Assembly: GCF_000019185.1 (NCBI RefSeq)
Contig: NC_010334.1
Coordinates: 2,232,001 to 2,296,000 of the forward strand
Direction of reading: 5' to 3'
Origin: Shewanella halifaxensis HAW-EB4
GTDB taxonomy: Bacteria > Pseudomonadota > Gammaproteobacteria > Enterobacterales > Shewanellaceae
DNA length: 64,000 nt
Under the pieces are notes generated by a model, which was not told the DNA's origin, did no database searches, and saw only the letters and a program-made list of their open reading frames with translations. Positions within the stretch are counted from its first letter, which is position 1; each line of letters starts with the position of its first letter. A program made the translations under genes and the position numbers. Positions 1-8,919 of the stretch are shown here, in pieces.

Positions 1-70
1 CCTGAATATTGGCTAACCTTATTGAAACCTGATTGTTGAAACTTTATTGAAATCTTCAATAAATCAATAA

Positions 71-982
71 TTAAAGTATCGGGTTGACCCTGTTGAGTAT
101 TTTAGCCGATAGCGCTTCGCCTTGCTGTTGTGAGTACTGTCTTATTCTATGCTCTGCAACATGAGGAAATATCGCCTGCACATCTTCAGGCACCAGATAA
201 GCTCTTCCATGAATTAATGCCCAAGCTTTTGCTGCTTGCAGTATCGCTTTGCTCGCTCTTGGCGAGAGCCCAGAGCCTTGAGGCTCACTTCTCGATGCGT
301 TCACTAAAGCCAGAATGTATTGTAGCAGTGCGTCTGATGCACTGACGTTATCTGTACCCATTTGCAGTTCTTGTAGGGTTAACCCTGTGAGGCTATGGGG
401 TAAAACATCAGTTTTGCTGCCACTGTCTTGACCTTTTAACATCGCCAGTTCGGCTTTCGGGTCGGGATAACCAATCGAAATTCTCATCATGAATCTGTCT
501 AGCTGGGATTCAGGCAGTGGAAACGTACCCGATTGCTCACTGGGATTTTGGGTCGCGATAACGAAAAAGGGCTGTGGTAAAAGGTAGGTCGTGCCGTCAA
601 CGGTGATCTGTTGCTCAGCCATCGCCTCTAAAAGTGCACTTTGCGTTTTAGGACTTGCGCGGTTAATTTCATCGGCGAGGATCATCTGTTTAAAGATGGG
701 TCCTGGGTGAAACACAAACTGTGTTTGCTCTTTATCGAAGATAGACACACCGAGAATATCGGCAGGGAGCATATCATTGGTAAATTGGATCCTTTGATAG
801 CTCAGGCCCAATGTTTGTGCCAAGCCTTGAGAGAGGCTGGTTTTGCCCATTCCCGGTAGATCTTCTATCAGTAAGTGGCCTCTAGCCAAGATGCAGGTCA
901 AAGCCAGCTTTATTTGGTGAGGCTTACCGAGTAGCACGGTTTCTAGTTGTTTTAAAATGGTGGCTATATGGTCATTGTGCAT
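71..982 (-). CDS. MoxR-type AAA+ ATPase
   Basis: MoxR-family AAA+ ATPase, a cytoplasmic chaperone-like ATPase usually linked to maturation of VWA-domain or metal-binding proteins. Seen: Walker A EDLPGMGKTS about 45 residues in, Walker B ILADEINRA with D-E near 104-105, then SPKTQSALLEAM and the ATQNPSEQSGTFPLPESQLDRF segment typical of MoxR. The longest frame begins at a TTG at 1000, but the ATG at 982 has an AGGGA ribosome site about 6 bases upstream and is preferred, giving 303 residues, a normal family length. Usual partners (DUF58, VWA, transglutaminase genes) would lie downstream, off the left edge. Family assignment is firm; the client protein is unknown. Confidence 0.9.
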   Translation of the reverse strand: MHNDHIATILKQLETVLLGKPHQIKLALTCILARGHLLIEDLPGMGKTSLSQGLAQTLGLSYQRIQFTNDMLPADILGVSIFDKEQTQFVFHPGPIFKQMILADEINRASPKTQSALLEAMAEQQITVDGTTYLLPQPFFVIATQNPSEQSGTFPLPESQLDRFMMRISIGYPDPKAELAMLKGQDSGSKTDVLPHSLTGLTLQELQMGTDNVSASDALLQYILALVNASRSEPQGSGLSPRASKAILQAAKAWALIHGRAYLVPEDVQAIFPHVAEHRIRQYSQQQGEALSAKILNRVNPIL

Positions 983-1067
983 AGTGATCCCTGCTGCCAA
1001 TTATATTTTAGTTATCAATTCGGCGTGCCTTTACTATGGTGGAAAAGGGGGATGCTTTCCAGTGACT

Positions 1068-1805
1068 TTAAAGCAATAGCTCACATTGAAACTTATCGGA
1101 CAAGAGTATATCGGCTAGCGGGAGTTGACTATGTGGGCGGAAAAATGCTGATTTGAATATGAAGCCTTGCACCAAATCAACATCAATACTGCGAGCAAAG
1201 TCTAGTTGGGACTGAGTTTCTATGCCTTCCAATATGGTTAACTTATGACTTTTCTTAGCAAAATTGATTAATGAATTCAGTAATAAGCAATACTCTGGTC
1301 TATTTGCTTTTTTAAGCCAGTGCTTATCGAATTTAATGCAATCGACTTTACTCATTAACTCAATCGACAGCATTGAGTGTGGGGCACCTACATCATCGAG
1401 AGCGACTCCTATATTTTGCTCAATTAGCTGGTTAGCAAAGTCGATAGACAGTGTTGCATCGCTGATACAGGTGTTCTCTATGATTTCAACACAGATGTCA
1501 GGGTGGGTTTTTAATAACTTAATCATGTGGTGATTATTGGTTTCAACTGCGTGAGGGTCGATATTCACAAACAGTCGTCCGCCTTTCGGAGCGTGCTGTA
1601 TTTGAAAAGTTTTTGCCGCAAATTCAACTGCAGCCAAACATTCTTCTCTTTGATGCAATTGCTCAAACACGAGATTTGGCGCAATTGTTTGTCCAGTTTG
1701 ATCATAGAAGCGAGAAAGAGCTTCATAACCCATTGTCTGTAATGTATTCGGCTCAATGAGTGGTTGATATTCTGCGCTAAGGCTAAGTTGGTTAAGTTCG
1801 GACAT
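1068..1805 (-). CDS. EAL-domain protein (putative c-di-GMP phosphodiesterase)
   Basis: Stand-alone EAL domain of 245 residues with no GGDEF, sensor or membrane segment. Seen: YEALSR near residue 28 (the EAL signature), VEIIENT, ALDDVGAPHS (family DDFG), IKFDKHWLKK, LEGIET and VQGFIFKSA, in family order. Most acidic metal ligands and the catalytic Lys region seem to be kept, so cyclic-di-GMP hydrolysis is plausible. The substitution DDVG and the missing partner domain mean a degenerate c-di-GMP binder is also possible. It is transcribed alone; the 155 bases upstream are AT-rich without a clear operator. Confidence 0.82.
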   Translation of the reverse strand: MSELNQLSLSAEYQPLIEPNTLQTMGYEALSRFYDQTGQTIAPNLVFEQLHQREECLAAVEFAAKTFQIQHAPKGGRLFVNIDPHAVETNNHHMIKLLKTHPDICVEIIENTCISDATLSIDFANQLIEQNIGVALDDVGAPHSMLSIELMSKVDCIKFDKHWLKKANRPEYCLLLNSLINFAKKSHKLTILEGIETQSQLDFARSIDVDLVQGFIFKSAFFRPHSQLPLADILLSDKFQCELLL

Positions 1806-1960
1806 AAATCTAAGATGCTAAATGATAATTGTTTATATTAACACGTTTGAATCCAAACATGACTACACTCGAGATTTTTTGCTTTAATATTAATCTGTTG
1901 TGAAAATAATAGCGTTATGACTAAGCCTTTCGAATAGCTAACTGCACGCTCCTCTCAGTA

Positions 1961-3898
1961 TTAATAATGAAATTTAAGCTCCTGCTCTGACAATAACTCA
2001 GCTTGTTTGCCCTGCTTAATTTGATAGATCACTCGATAGCTGAGTACTGCTTGCACGTATTCACGAGTCTCTCGGTAGGGGATGGACTCGATAAAACTGA
2101 CAACATCAAGTTTGCCATCACTCTTTTCAAGCCAGCGATTTATACGGTGAGGGCCAGCATTGTAAGATGCGGTAGCTAATACACGGTTTTGATCAAATTG
2201 ATTGAGTAAACCACCGTAATAGGCGCTGCCTAGAGAGATATTGAGTTTTTCATCATATAGGCTCTTAGTCCCTCGATAGGGGAGTTTGGTCTTCTTGGCT
2301 GTTTGCTTAGCGGTTGCCGGCATTAACTGCATATAACCCCGTGCCCCCACTCCAGATGTGGCATTGGGGTAATAGGCACTTTCTCTTCGAGAAATCGAGC
2401 GAATTTCATCAATATCCACCGCGAACTTTTTGCTGGCATGAGTAAAAGAGGTTTGCGCGGCATAGGGGAAACGCATCTGCATATCATTCCAAAGTTTGGC
2501 TTGTATGCTAGCTTGAACACCTAGGCTATGCCACTTTTGCTCAACAGCATAGATTGCATATTCTTTTTGCATCACTTTATCATGACGGTTCAGTAACATG
2601 ACCCATTCGGCTCTTGCATCAGACTGCTTATCAATACCTATTAGCTCTTGTACCCGTGCTAAGCCTTTGTCGTTAAATATCTTCTGTTTAAGCTTATCGT
2701 TGCTCTGAGTTTGCTTGTCTTGCAATTGATAAGGTTGTTTGTGCTTAGCCGCTGCAAGGTAACCATAAAAATTGCGTTCTAGGCGCAGCGTCTCGAACAG
2801 TGCCATAGATTGCTCTTGGCTTTGTTTGCTATTTTCTTTTGCAAGCAGAGTTGCACGCCAATATTTCCAGCGGGCAGTATTTTGTTTTTGCTCACTAAGT
2901 TGCGGTAGGAATTTAGCAAAACTTTTTTGGTCATTATCTCTAAGCGCCCAACGCAAACGCATCTCGACTAAATCGTCGCTGTCGAGCAAAGGCAAAATGG
3001 TATCGACGTAGCTTTGAAGTTCAATCGTTTGATAAATTAGTGCTCTTCTGACCAAGTAACGGCTAAGCTTTCTCCCTTGATAATCACTGAACCTGTCGGC
3101 CTTCTGATAAGCGGCAAACAGTTTCACGGCTTGTTTTAGGTCTTTCTTGGCTAATTTTCTTAGGCCTAAATCCACAATCGTTGCATTAATCTTGGCTTTG
3201 CCGCTAAATTTTGATTTATGACGCAGGCTACGTGGATCTTTATAGACAGCAAGCAAACGCTTAGCGTCACTTTTGTGAGTGGTCAATTGGCGTGAAAGAT
3301 AGGACAGTAGGCCATACTGTCCTTGCTCGAAGCTGAGCAACATACGTGACCAGATGAGTTCTTGGCTTCGCAGCCCAGCTTTTTGCCACTCTTTAAATAA
3401 GGGATCGCATTCTTTAGGGCGAGAACGGCCATATAACCAAAGAGTTTTAGCACCGTCATAGGCGACCTGCTTATCACCCTGTTGTAGTTGGGCACGGTAG
3501 AAATAACATTGCAGGGTAATGTTGTTAGGGCTTTTGGGGCTGACGATGAGAAAGTCTTTCCAACGTTTTTGACTACCTGTGCGTTTAAGGTAACGGTAGC
3601 GCCCAGTGTTATACAATGGGCTACCCTCAAAGGCGGTTAACTGTTTCATTGCCTGTTTTGCGGGAAGCTTGAGGATAGCGTTGATCTTGTCGTGAAAGTC
3701 TAAATAGATGGCTAAAGGGTAGTCATCTAGTTTATCTCGCATCGGCTGATATTGGCTTAATTGTTGCTTATTTAGCGCACTCCTTGCGTCTAAATAAAGT
3801 TGCTGCTCTTCGGTTAATTTAGACGCATGGACTGAGGAGCATGCAAGCATTGCTATTATCCCGGTTAAAATGCGACGTAACTGCTTGTGCATTTGCAA
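1961..3898 (-). CDS. slt: Soluble lytic murein transglycosylase (Slt family)
   Basis: Periplasmic peptidoglycan lytic transglycosylase, 645 residues, the expected length of Slt70 proteins. Seen: N-terminal signal peptide with a hydrophobic core ending near SVHA (about residue 25), a long helical superhelix domain full of K/Q-rich helices, and a C-terminal SLT catalytic domain containing SISRRESAYYPNATSG (catalytic Glu near 505) and GYMQLMPATA, followed by the ASYNAGPHRINRW motif. The family cleaves the MurNAc-GlcNAc bond to give 1,6-anhydromuropeptides during wall recycling. It is monocistronic between rmuC and the EAL gene, all on the minus strand with about 70 bases or more between genes. 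Confidence 0.93.
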   Translation of the reverse strand: MQMHKQLRRILTGIIAMLACSSVHASKLTEEQQLYLDARSALNKQQLSQYQPMRDKLDDYPLAIYLDFHDKINAILKLPAKQAMKQLTAFEGSPLYNTGRYRYLKRTGSQKRWKDFLIVSPKSPNNITLQCYFYRAQLQQGDKQVAYDGAKTLWLYGRSRPKECDPLFKEWQKAGLRSQELIWSRMLLSFEQGQYGLLSYLSRQLTTHKSDAKRLLAVYKDPRSLRHKSKFSGKAKINATIVDLGLRKLAKKDLKQAVKLFAAYQKADRFSDYQGRKLSRYLVRRALIYQTIELQSYVDTILPLLDSDDLVEMRLRWALRDNDQKSFAKFLPQLSEQKQNTARWKYWRATLLAKENSKQSQEQSMALFETLRLERNFYGYLAAAKHKQPYQLQDKQTQSNDKLKQKIFNDKGLARVQELIGIDKQSDARAEWVMLLNRHDKVMQKEYAIYAVEQKWHSLGVQASIQAKLWNDMQMRFPYAAQTSFTHASKKFAVDIDEIRSISRRESAYYPNATSGVGARGYMQLMPATAKQTAKKTKLPYRGTKSLYDEKLNISLGSAYYGGLLNQFDQNRVLATASYNAGPHRINRWLEKSDGKLDVVSFIESIPYRETREYVQAVLSYRVIYQIKQGKQAELLSEQELKFHY

Positions 3899-3969
3899 GA
3901 ATCCTCTTAACTATCCCTATTATGTGCCAAGTGGTATCAACTTTGTGACTTTGTTTTATAGCTTGTGAT

Positions 3970-5475
3970 TTAGCCTAGTCGTGAGTCTTGATGAAATTCA
4001 CCATCAGCTAAGCTTAGCGCTTTATCCAAGAGTTGGGCATCCACTTTTTTACTGGTTTGCACGCCTAACTGTTGCATTTGATGCGCTTGACGGATGACGT
4101 TGCCTTTACCTGTCGATAACTTATTCATGGCGTTAGTAAAGTTTTTATCTGCCGCCTCAAGTGAGCGCCCCAGTTTATCCATATCGTCTAAATAACCGCA
4201 CAGCTTGTCGTAAATTTTTCCGGCTTGTTTAGCAATTACCTGAGCATTTTGATTCTGGTACTCATAACGCCAAATGTTGTTAATAGTTCGCAGTGCGACC
4301 AGTAAGTTAGTTGGGCTAACCAGCATGATATTACTTTCAAGTGCAAAGTTAACTAGACTTGGATCGTGTTCAAGCGCCAGTAGGAACGCAGGCTCAAGTG
4401 GAATGAACATCAATACATAATCTAAGCTTTTAACGCCGTGAAGCTTTTGATAATCCTTCTGGCTTAATCCCTTTATATGACCACGAACAGAGATGATGTG
4501 TTCTTTAATCGCCTGTGCGCGAATTTCGTCATCGTCACTGTTAAAGTATCTTTCATAGGCAACAAGCGACATTTTTGCATCGATAACCACATCTTTATTT
4601 TCAGGCAAGTGCACGATGACATCAGGCTTAAAGCGCTTACCACTGTCACTTTTTAGATCTGTCTGAGTGTCGTACTCATGTCCTTCTCTAAGGCCACTCT
4701 CTTGTAAAACACGCTCAAGGATCACTTCGCCCCAATTGCCTTGCTGTTTGTTATCACCCTTAAGTGCTTTGGTGAGGTTAACAGCATCTTGGCTCATCTT
4801 TAAGTTAAGTTCAGTTAATGAGTCGAGCTGGTGCTTAAGGGCACTTCGCTGAGTTTGCTCATGAGAGTATGATGCCTGAACTTGAGCCCTAAACCCTTCA
4901 ATCTGTTGTTTAAAAGGTGCCAGGACGCTGTCTAACTGTTGATTATTTTGCGACTGTAGTTTTTCACTGCGGGCTTCAAAAATCTTAGTTGCTAGGTTTT
5001 CAAACTGGGCATTCAATCGTACTTCAGAGTCTTCGAGTAATTGAATTTTGTCGTTGAGTGCTTGTTGTTTCGCATCAAAACTGGCTGTTAGAGTTTGCTG
5101 CATGGCATTAGATTTCGAAAGGGCTAACTGAGTTTCCATCTGCTTACGTTGATTTTCTGCTAGAGCCTGTTCCAGCTCTAGGGTTCTTTCAGCTTGCGCT
5201 TGTGCCTTGCCTAATTGTTCTAAGCGAAACTCTAGTTTGTCCTGATATTGGTCTACGACTAATTCTTTATGGTGAATAGTTTCTTTTAAATCAAGAATTT
5301 CACTATTTAGTTCTAGTTTGGTTTGCTCCATCTCACCCATAAGTTGGCTTCGCACGTACTCCCATTTGCTGCGGGTTTTACGCTGATTAAATAACGCGCC
5401 AATTAACATAGAAAGAAAAGCGATAGCAATGATGATAACAATTTGTGCGTTTGAAAATGTAAGCTCTAAAGGCAT
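3970..5475 (-). CDS. rmuC: DNA recombination protein RmuC
   Basis: RmuC family, 501 residues. Seen: one N-terminal membrane segment (about residues 11-24, IVIIIAIAFLSMLIGAL), then a Q/E/L-rich coiled coil to about residue 225, then the RmuC domain with NWGEVILERVLQESGL, KPDVIVHLPENKDVVIDAKMS (a PD-(D/E)xK-like nuclease core) and LLVALRTINNIWRYE. RmuC limits inversion at short inverted repeats in E. coli; its biochemistry is only predicted. That role is notable in a window so rich in inverted and tandem repeats, but no link is shown. Confidence 0.93.
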   Translation of the reverse strand: MPLELTFSNAQIVIIIAIAFLSMLIGALFNQRKTRSKWEYVRSQLMGEMEQTKLELNSEILDLKETIHHKELVVDQYQDKLEFRLEQLGKAQAQAERTLELEQALAENQRKQMETQLALSKSNAMQQTLTASFDAKQQALNDKIQLLEDSEVRLNAQFENLATKIFEARSEKLQSQNNQQLDSVLAPFKQQIEGFRAQVQASYSHEQTQRSALKHQLDSLTELNLKMSQDAVNLTKALKGDNKQQGNWGEVILERVLQESGLREGHEYDTQTDLKSDSGKRFKPDVIVHLPENKDVVIDAKMSLVAYERYFNSDDDEIRAQAIKEHIISVRGHIKGLSQKDYQKLHGVKSLDYVLMFIPLEPAFLLALEHDPSLVNFALESNIMLVSPTNLLVALRTINNIWRYEYQNQNAQVIAKQAGKIYDKLCGYLDDMDKLGRSLEAADKNFTNAMNKLSTGKGNVIRQAHQMQQLGVQTSKKVDAQLLDKALSLADGEFHQDSRLG

Positions 5476-5690
5476 GTGAGAAGGCTCTTAACATGTAAAT
5501 GAAACGCTAGAGTGGCACGATGATTTAAACACTGCAAGCCTGAGTAAGTGATTAGTAAAGTAAGTGATGCAGACATAATCAGCTGTTAAGTGTATGTAAC
5601 ATTTTTGCGAGTTTGAAACCTTTCTTCGACTTTGTCGGTCTGATTAGTTAACAACACTAAATTGATATGAAAATAGGATGGATGCGGCTA

Positions 5691-6713
5691 ATGAATATAA
5701 AAACAACTGCTGCTTGGGATAAGTTCAAAGAGAGCGATATTACCCCTGAAGAGGTGTATCAAGACCGCAGACGGATCCTACAGCAGATGGGCTTTTTAGG
5801 TGCTGGTGCGCTGTTATCCTCCAGCGCTAATGCTGGGGTGTTTGACATTTTTTCTAATGATGAGCAAAAAGCGGCATTTTTGACTAAAGCGTTGCCTTTC
5901 GCTAAGCAAGCTGACTATGACCATCTGCTCTATGGGGCGTTAACTCCTGAGTCCAAAATTATTTCCCACAATAATTTTTATGAATTTGGCACCAGCAAGA
6001 CCGATCCACAAGAAAATGCCCAAGATCTCAAGGTTCAACCGTGGAAGCTGGTTATTGACGGAGAGGTTGATAACGCCATGACACTGGATTTTGATGACTT
6101 ACTCAACCTTTTTCCATTAGAAGAGCGTGCTTATAACTTTCGTTGTGTAGAGGCTTGGTCAATGGTGATCCCATGGGTCGGTTTTTCATTGGCCAACTTA
6201 CTAAAAAAAGTCGGAGTTAACAGTAAGGCTAAGTATGTGGCCTTTGAGACCTTATATGATCCAGAGCAGATGCCAGGTCAAAAGAGTCGGTATGCAGGGG
6301 GAGGGATTAATTATCCTTATGTAGAGGGATTAACCTTAGCCGAAGCGATGAATGACTTAACCTTTCTGTCCGTTGGGCTTTATGGAAAAACATTACCGCC
6401 ACAAAATGGTGCGCCAATCCGCCTTGTTGTACCGTGGAAGTATGGCTTTAAGAGTATCAAGTCGATAGTACGTATTCGCCTAACCGACAAACAGCCGCCA
6501 ACCTCTTGGAACCAACTCGCTGCCAGTGAATATGGATTTTATGCCAATGTTAACCCTGAGGTTGACCACCCTAGATGGTCGCAAGCATCAGAGCGTCGAA
6601 TTGCTGAGGGGGGACTCTTCTCGGCAAAACGTATTGCGACGTTACCTTTTAATGGTTATGGCGATATTGTGTCAGATCTTTACAAGGGGATGAATTTAAA
6701 AAAATTCTATTAA
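5691..6713 (+). CDS. msrP: Protein-methionine-sulfoxide reductase catalytic subunit MsrP
   Basis: Molybdopterin-dependent periplasmic enzyme that reduces methionine sulfoxide in oxidised proteins. Seen: twin-arginine leader [11 protein letters not shown] followed by a short Ala-rich hydrophobic stretch, the oxidoreductase core, and the [16 protein letters not shown] segment whose Cys is the expected Mo ligand. Later motifs [21 protein letters not shown] and KSIVRIR are typical of YedY. Length is about 340. An ATG at 5667 is also in frame; 5691 is chosen because AGGAT lies about 11 bases upstream and the extra eight residues are not family-like. The next gene is its membrane partner MsrQ. Confidence 0.93.
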   Translation: MNIKTTAAWDKFKESDITPEEVYQDRRRILQQMGFLGAGALLSSSANAGVFDIFSNDEQKAAFLTKALPFAKQADYDHLLYGALTPESKIISHNNFYEFGTSKTDPQENAQDLKVQPWKLVIDGEVDNAMTLDFDDLLNLFPLEERAYNFRCVEAWSMVIPWVGFSLANLLKKVGVNSKAKYVAFETLYDPEQMPGQKSRYAGGGINYPYVEGLTLAEAMNDLTFLSVGLYGKTLPPQNGAPIRLVVPWKYGFKSIKSIVRIRLTDKQPPTSWNQLAASEYGFYANVNPEVDHPRWSQASERRIAEGGLFSAKRIATLPFNGYGDIVSDLYKGMNLKKFY

Positions 6714-6780
6714 ATATGCTTGGATGTTTGTGTAGAACACTCGGTAAAAAGAGTTGGTAATGGCTTGGTTGGAGAATTTT

Positions 6781-7434
6781 ATGCGTTTAAATAGCCGTTC
6801 TGTATTTTGGTTAAAAGTGCTATTTCATTTAATAGGCATATTGCCGATTGCTTATCTTGTACTAAAAGTTCTCAGTGATAATGCAGGGGGCGATCCGGTA
6901 CAGTACATTATTCACTTCACTGGGATAGGGGCGCTAAATGCACTGGCGGCGACCTTGCTTATCTCACCTATTGCGAAGAGGTTTAAGCTGGGGATGCTAC
7001 TGCAAACTCGGCGATTAGTTGGCTTGTATGTGTTTGCTTACGCCAGTTTGCATGTATTGGCATTTTTTAGTTTAGATCTACTGTTTGCCTGGTCACTTTT
7101 TTTTGAAGAGGTGGTTAAACGTCCCTATATACTGGTCGGGGGTATGGCTTATGTTTTGTTGACGGCATTGGCGTTAACCTCTTTCAAAGGTGTTATGCGT
7201 AAAATGGGCAAGAGTTGGCAAAAATTACATAATTGGGTTTATGCTGTCGCTATTTTGGCTCCGGTACATTTTTACTGGTCGGTTAAGTCCGAAATTATTG
7301 AGCCGAGCCTGTATATTTTGTTCTTTGTCGTTTTACTCGGTTTTAGAGTGAAGCAGAGTAAAATCTACAAACAGATGTTGATAAAATTTATGCGCGTACT
7401 GACACGAAGTAAAGAAACGCATTCTTTAAATTGA
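6781..7434 (+). CDS. msrQ: Heme-binding membrane subunit MsrQ of the MsrPQ system
   Basis: Inner-membrane b-type cytochrome subunit that passes electrons to MsrP. Seen: about six hydrophobic segments, the TRRLVGLYVFAYASLHVLAFF segment with a candidate heme His, and WQKLHNWVYAVAILAPVHFYWSVKS with two more His residues in a ferric-reductase-like arrangement. The frame opens at a TTG at 6754, but the ATG at 6781 has TGGAG about 7 bases upstream and gives MRLNSRSV, so it is preferred (217 residues). It lies 67 bases after msrP and is presumably co-transcribed with it. Confidence 0.9.
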   Translation: MRLNSRSVFWLKVLFHLIGILPIAYLVLKVLSDNAGGDPVQYIIHFTGIGALNALAATLLISPIAKRFKLGMLLQTRRLVGLYVFAYASLHVLAFFSLDLLFAWSLFFEEVVKRPYILVGGMAYVLLTALALTSFKGVMRKMGKSWQKLHNWVYAVAILAPVHFYWSVKSEIIEPSLYILFFVVLLGFRVKQSKIYKQMLIKFMRVLTRSKETHSLN

Positions 7435-7812
7435 ATTTGAGATACGAACACCACTTGTTTGATCTGTTTATATTAAACGAATCAAGCTGCGAGGTATTAA
7501 AATTAACAGGTGATTATTTGTTAATTTTAAGCCTGATGTTTAATAATTTTTGGTGGTAAGCAACAAAGCTGTCTATAGAAAGTAATGCTATAGGAAGTAA
7601 TGCTATAGGAAATAAGTTTATAGAAATAAATAGCGTTAGCCCATCCATAGGCTTGACGTTATGATCTAAAAATAATCATGCTATCGATAGATAGATGACG
7701 AATGTTATCACTAACGTACTAAATTAATTTAGTTTGTTGACTATTTTGTCTGTGGGCTTAATTTAAATGTAGATTGTTTTTAGACCATTATTGGTTATAT
7801 AACATATTACTA
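7435..7812. other. AT-rich intergenic gap with a 15-bp tandem repeat
   Basis: No gene is seen between msrQ and the convergent small gene. A four-unit imperfect tandem repeat with a 15-base period lies at 7573-7632 (units beginning CTATAGAAAGTAATG and CTATAGGAAGTAATG, the last two more degenerate). A long run of AT-rich sequence follows. No strong GC hairpin with a T-run was found. Confidence 0.6.
7573..7632. repeat. Four-copy imperfect 15-bp tandem repeat
   Basis: Units at 7573-7587, 7588-7602, 7603-7617 and 7618-7632. The first two differ by one base; the third and fourth diverge at several positions but keep the TATAG(A/G)AA core. No function is apparent; it sits in a convergent intergenic gap. 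Confidence 0.75.
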
Positions 7813-8130
7813 TTAGCTATTTTCTTGCTGTTTCATTACTTGAATAACATCATCGTATGACATGTTAAATTGACGAGATAGATTTATGATTTTAGTTTTA
7901 TAGGTTTGAATACTCTCTTGTTGAGCTAATTGTCTTTTTTCACTCTCAACTAATTCATTGACCGCTTCTTGCAAGATTAATAGTCGGCGGAGATTAAAGT
8001 CTAGAGAGTCAATATATTTTAGCATCTGAGCTTTATTGCGGGCTTGCTCTAAATCACTAGAGTGTTTTTTATCATAACCATACTGGTCTAGTGCGGCGAT
8101 AGCGCTTTCTAATTCGATATTGTTGTTCAT
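7813..8130 (-). CDS. Small helical protein, function unknown
   Basis: A 105-residue cytoplasmic protein that I do not recognise. It is strongly helical and charged: residues 20-75 are rich in L, E, Q and K and could form a coiled coil, and it ends in FNMSYDDVIQVMKQQENS. That layout (dimerising coiled coil plus a short terminal module) recalls the N-terminal half of H-NS-like proteins, but the DNA-binding motif of H-NS is not present, so this is only a resemblance. It is a single gene flanked by about 180 and 380 bases of non-coding sequence. Confidence 0.6.
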   Translation of the reverse strand: MNNNIELESAIAALDQYGYDKKHSSDLEQARNKAQMLKYIDSLDFNLRRLLILQEAVNELVESEKRQLAQQESIQTYKTKIINLSRQFNMSYDDVIQVMKQQENS

Positions 8131-8312
8131 TTTTACCTACGGCTAACAGAAGGGGCTGTGTACAGACATTAAACAAGATTATAGTTTGTATTCGAGCTGG
8201 GGAAAAGTCCGGATTTCATTAATTATTGGTTAATTCACCCGTTAACGCTTGGGTTTCAGCGCTTGACCTGTCAATCTAGTAAAAATTCTCTCTCATTGTC
8301 CATGGAGGCCTC

Positions 8313-8810
8313 ATGCTAGATCTGTTGCCCGATCTGTTTGATAACTATGCTGATAAGCTTACCTTATTACCCCCGATGTTTATTTCCTACGGTAAACGGG
8401 CGTGTTTTTGGGGGGAGGTTGTCACGGTAAAGTGCCTTAGAGATAATTCAAAAGTTAAAGAGGTGCTTGCTAAAGACGGTAATGGAAAAGTGTTAGTGGT
8501 TGATGGGCAGGGGGCGACCGATAGTGCTTTGTTAGGTGACATGATTGCCCAAAGCGCAGAGGATAACGGTTGGCAAGGGGTGGTGATTTTTGGTTGCGTG
8601 AGAGATGTGGGAACACTAAAAACGATTAACTTAGGTATTCAAGCTTTAGGCGCCAACCCAGTAAAAACGGTGAAGAAAGGTATCGGTGAAGTGAATATTG
8701 CCGTTGAAATATATGGTGTCATCATTTCGCCACACTCCTTTATATATGCTGATGGTAATGGCATTGCTGTTTCTAATGAACGGCTCGATCTATCCATGCT
8801 AGAGTTATAG
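8313..8810 (+). CDS. RraA-like protein (aldolase-type / RNase E regulator family)
   Basis: RraA/HMG-aldolase family, 165 residues. Seen: the KVLVVDGQGATDSALLGD segment, the GVVIFGCVRDVGTL motif and YADGNGIAVS near the C-terminus. In this superfamily R and D of the GCVRD motif bind substrate and metal in 4-hydroxy-4-methyl-2-oxoglutarate aldolases, whereas true RraA (RNase E inhibitor) typically reads GAVRQ or GSVRE. The D here argues for a metal-binding, aldolase-like paralogue over classical RraA. The start at 8313 follows GGAGGCC about 6 bases upstream (a strong site). It is monocistronic. Confidence 0.85.
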   Translation: MLDLLPDLFDNYADKLTLLPPMFISYGKRACFWGEVVTVKCLRDNSKVKEVLAKDGNGKVLVVDGQGATDSALLGDMIAQSAEDNGWQGVVIFGCVRDVGTLKTINLGIQALGANPVKTVKKGIGEVNIAVEIYGVIISPHSFIYADGNGIAVSNERLDLSMLEL

Positions 8811-8919
8811 TAATTTTTTGTATTTACCCTTATGTTGAACTTCTATATTCGTTAATTATATTGGTCACTTAGCTTTGAGAGTGATATTAGTTTCTTAGTT
8901 ATAACAGATGGAACCTGCT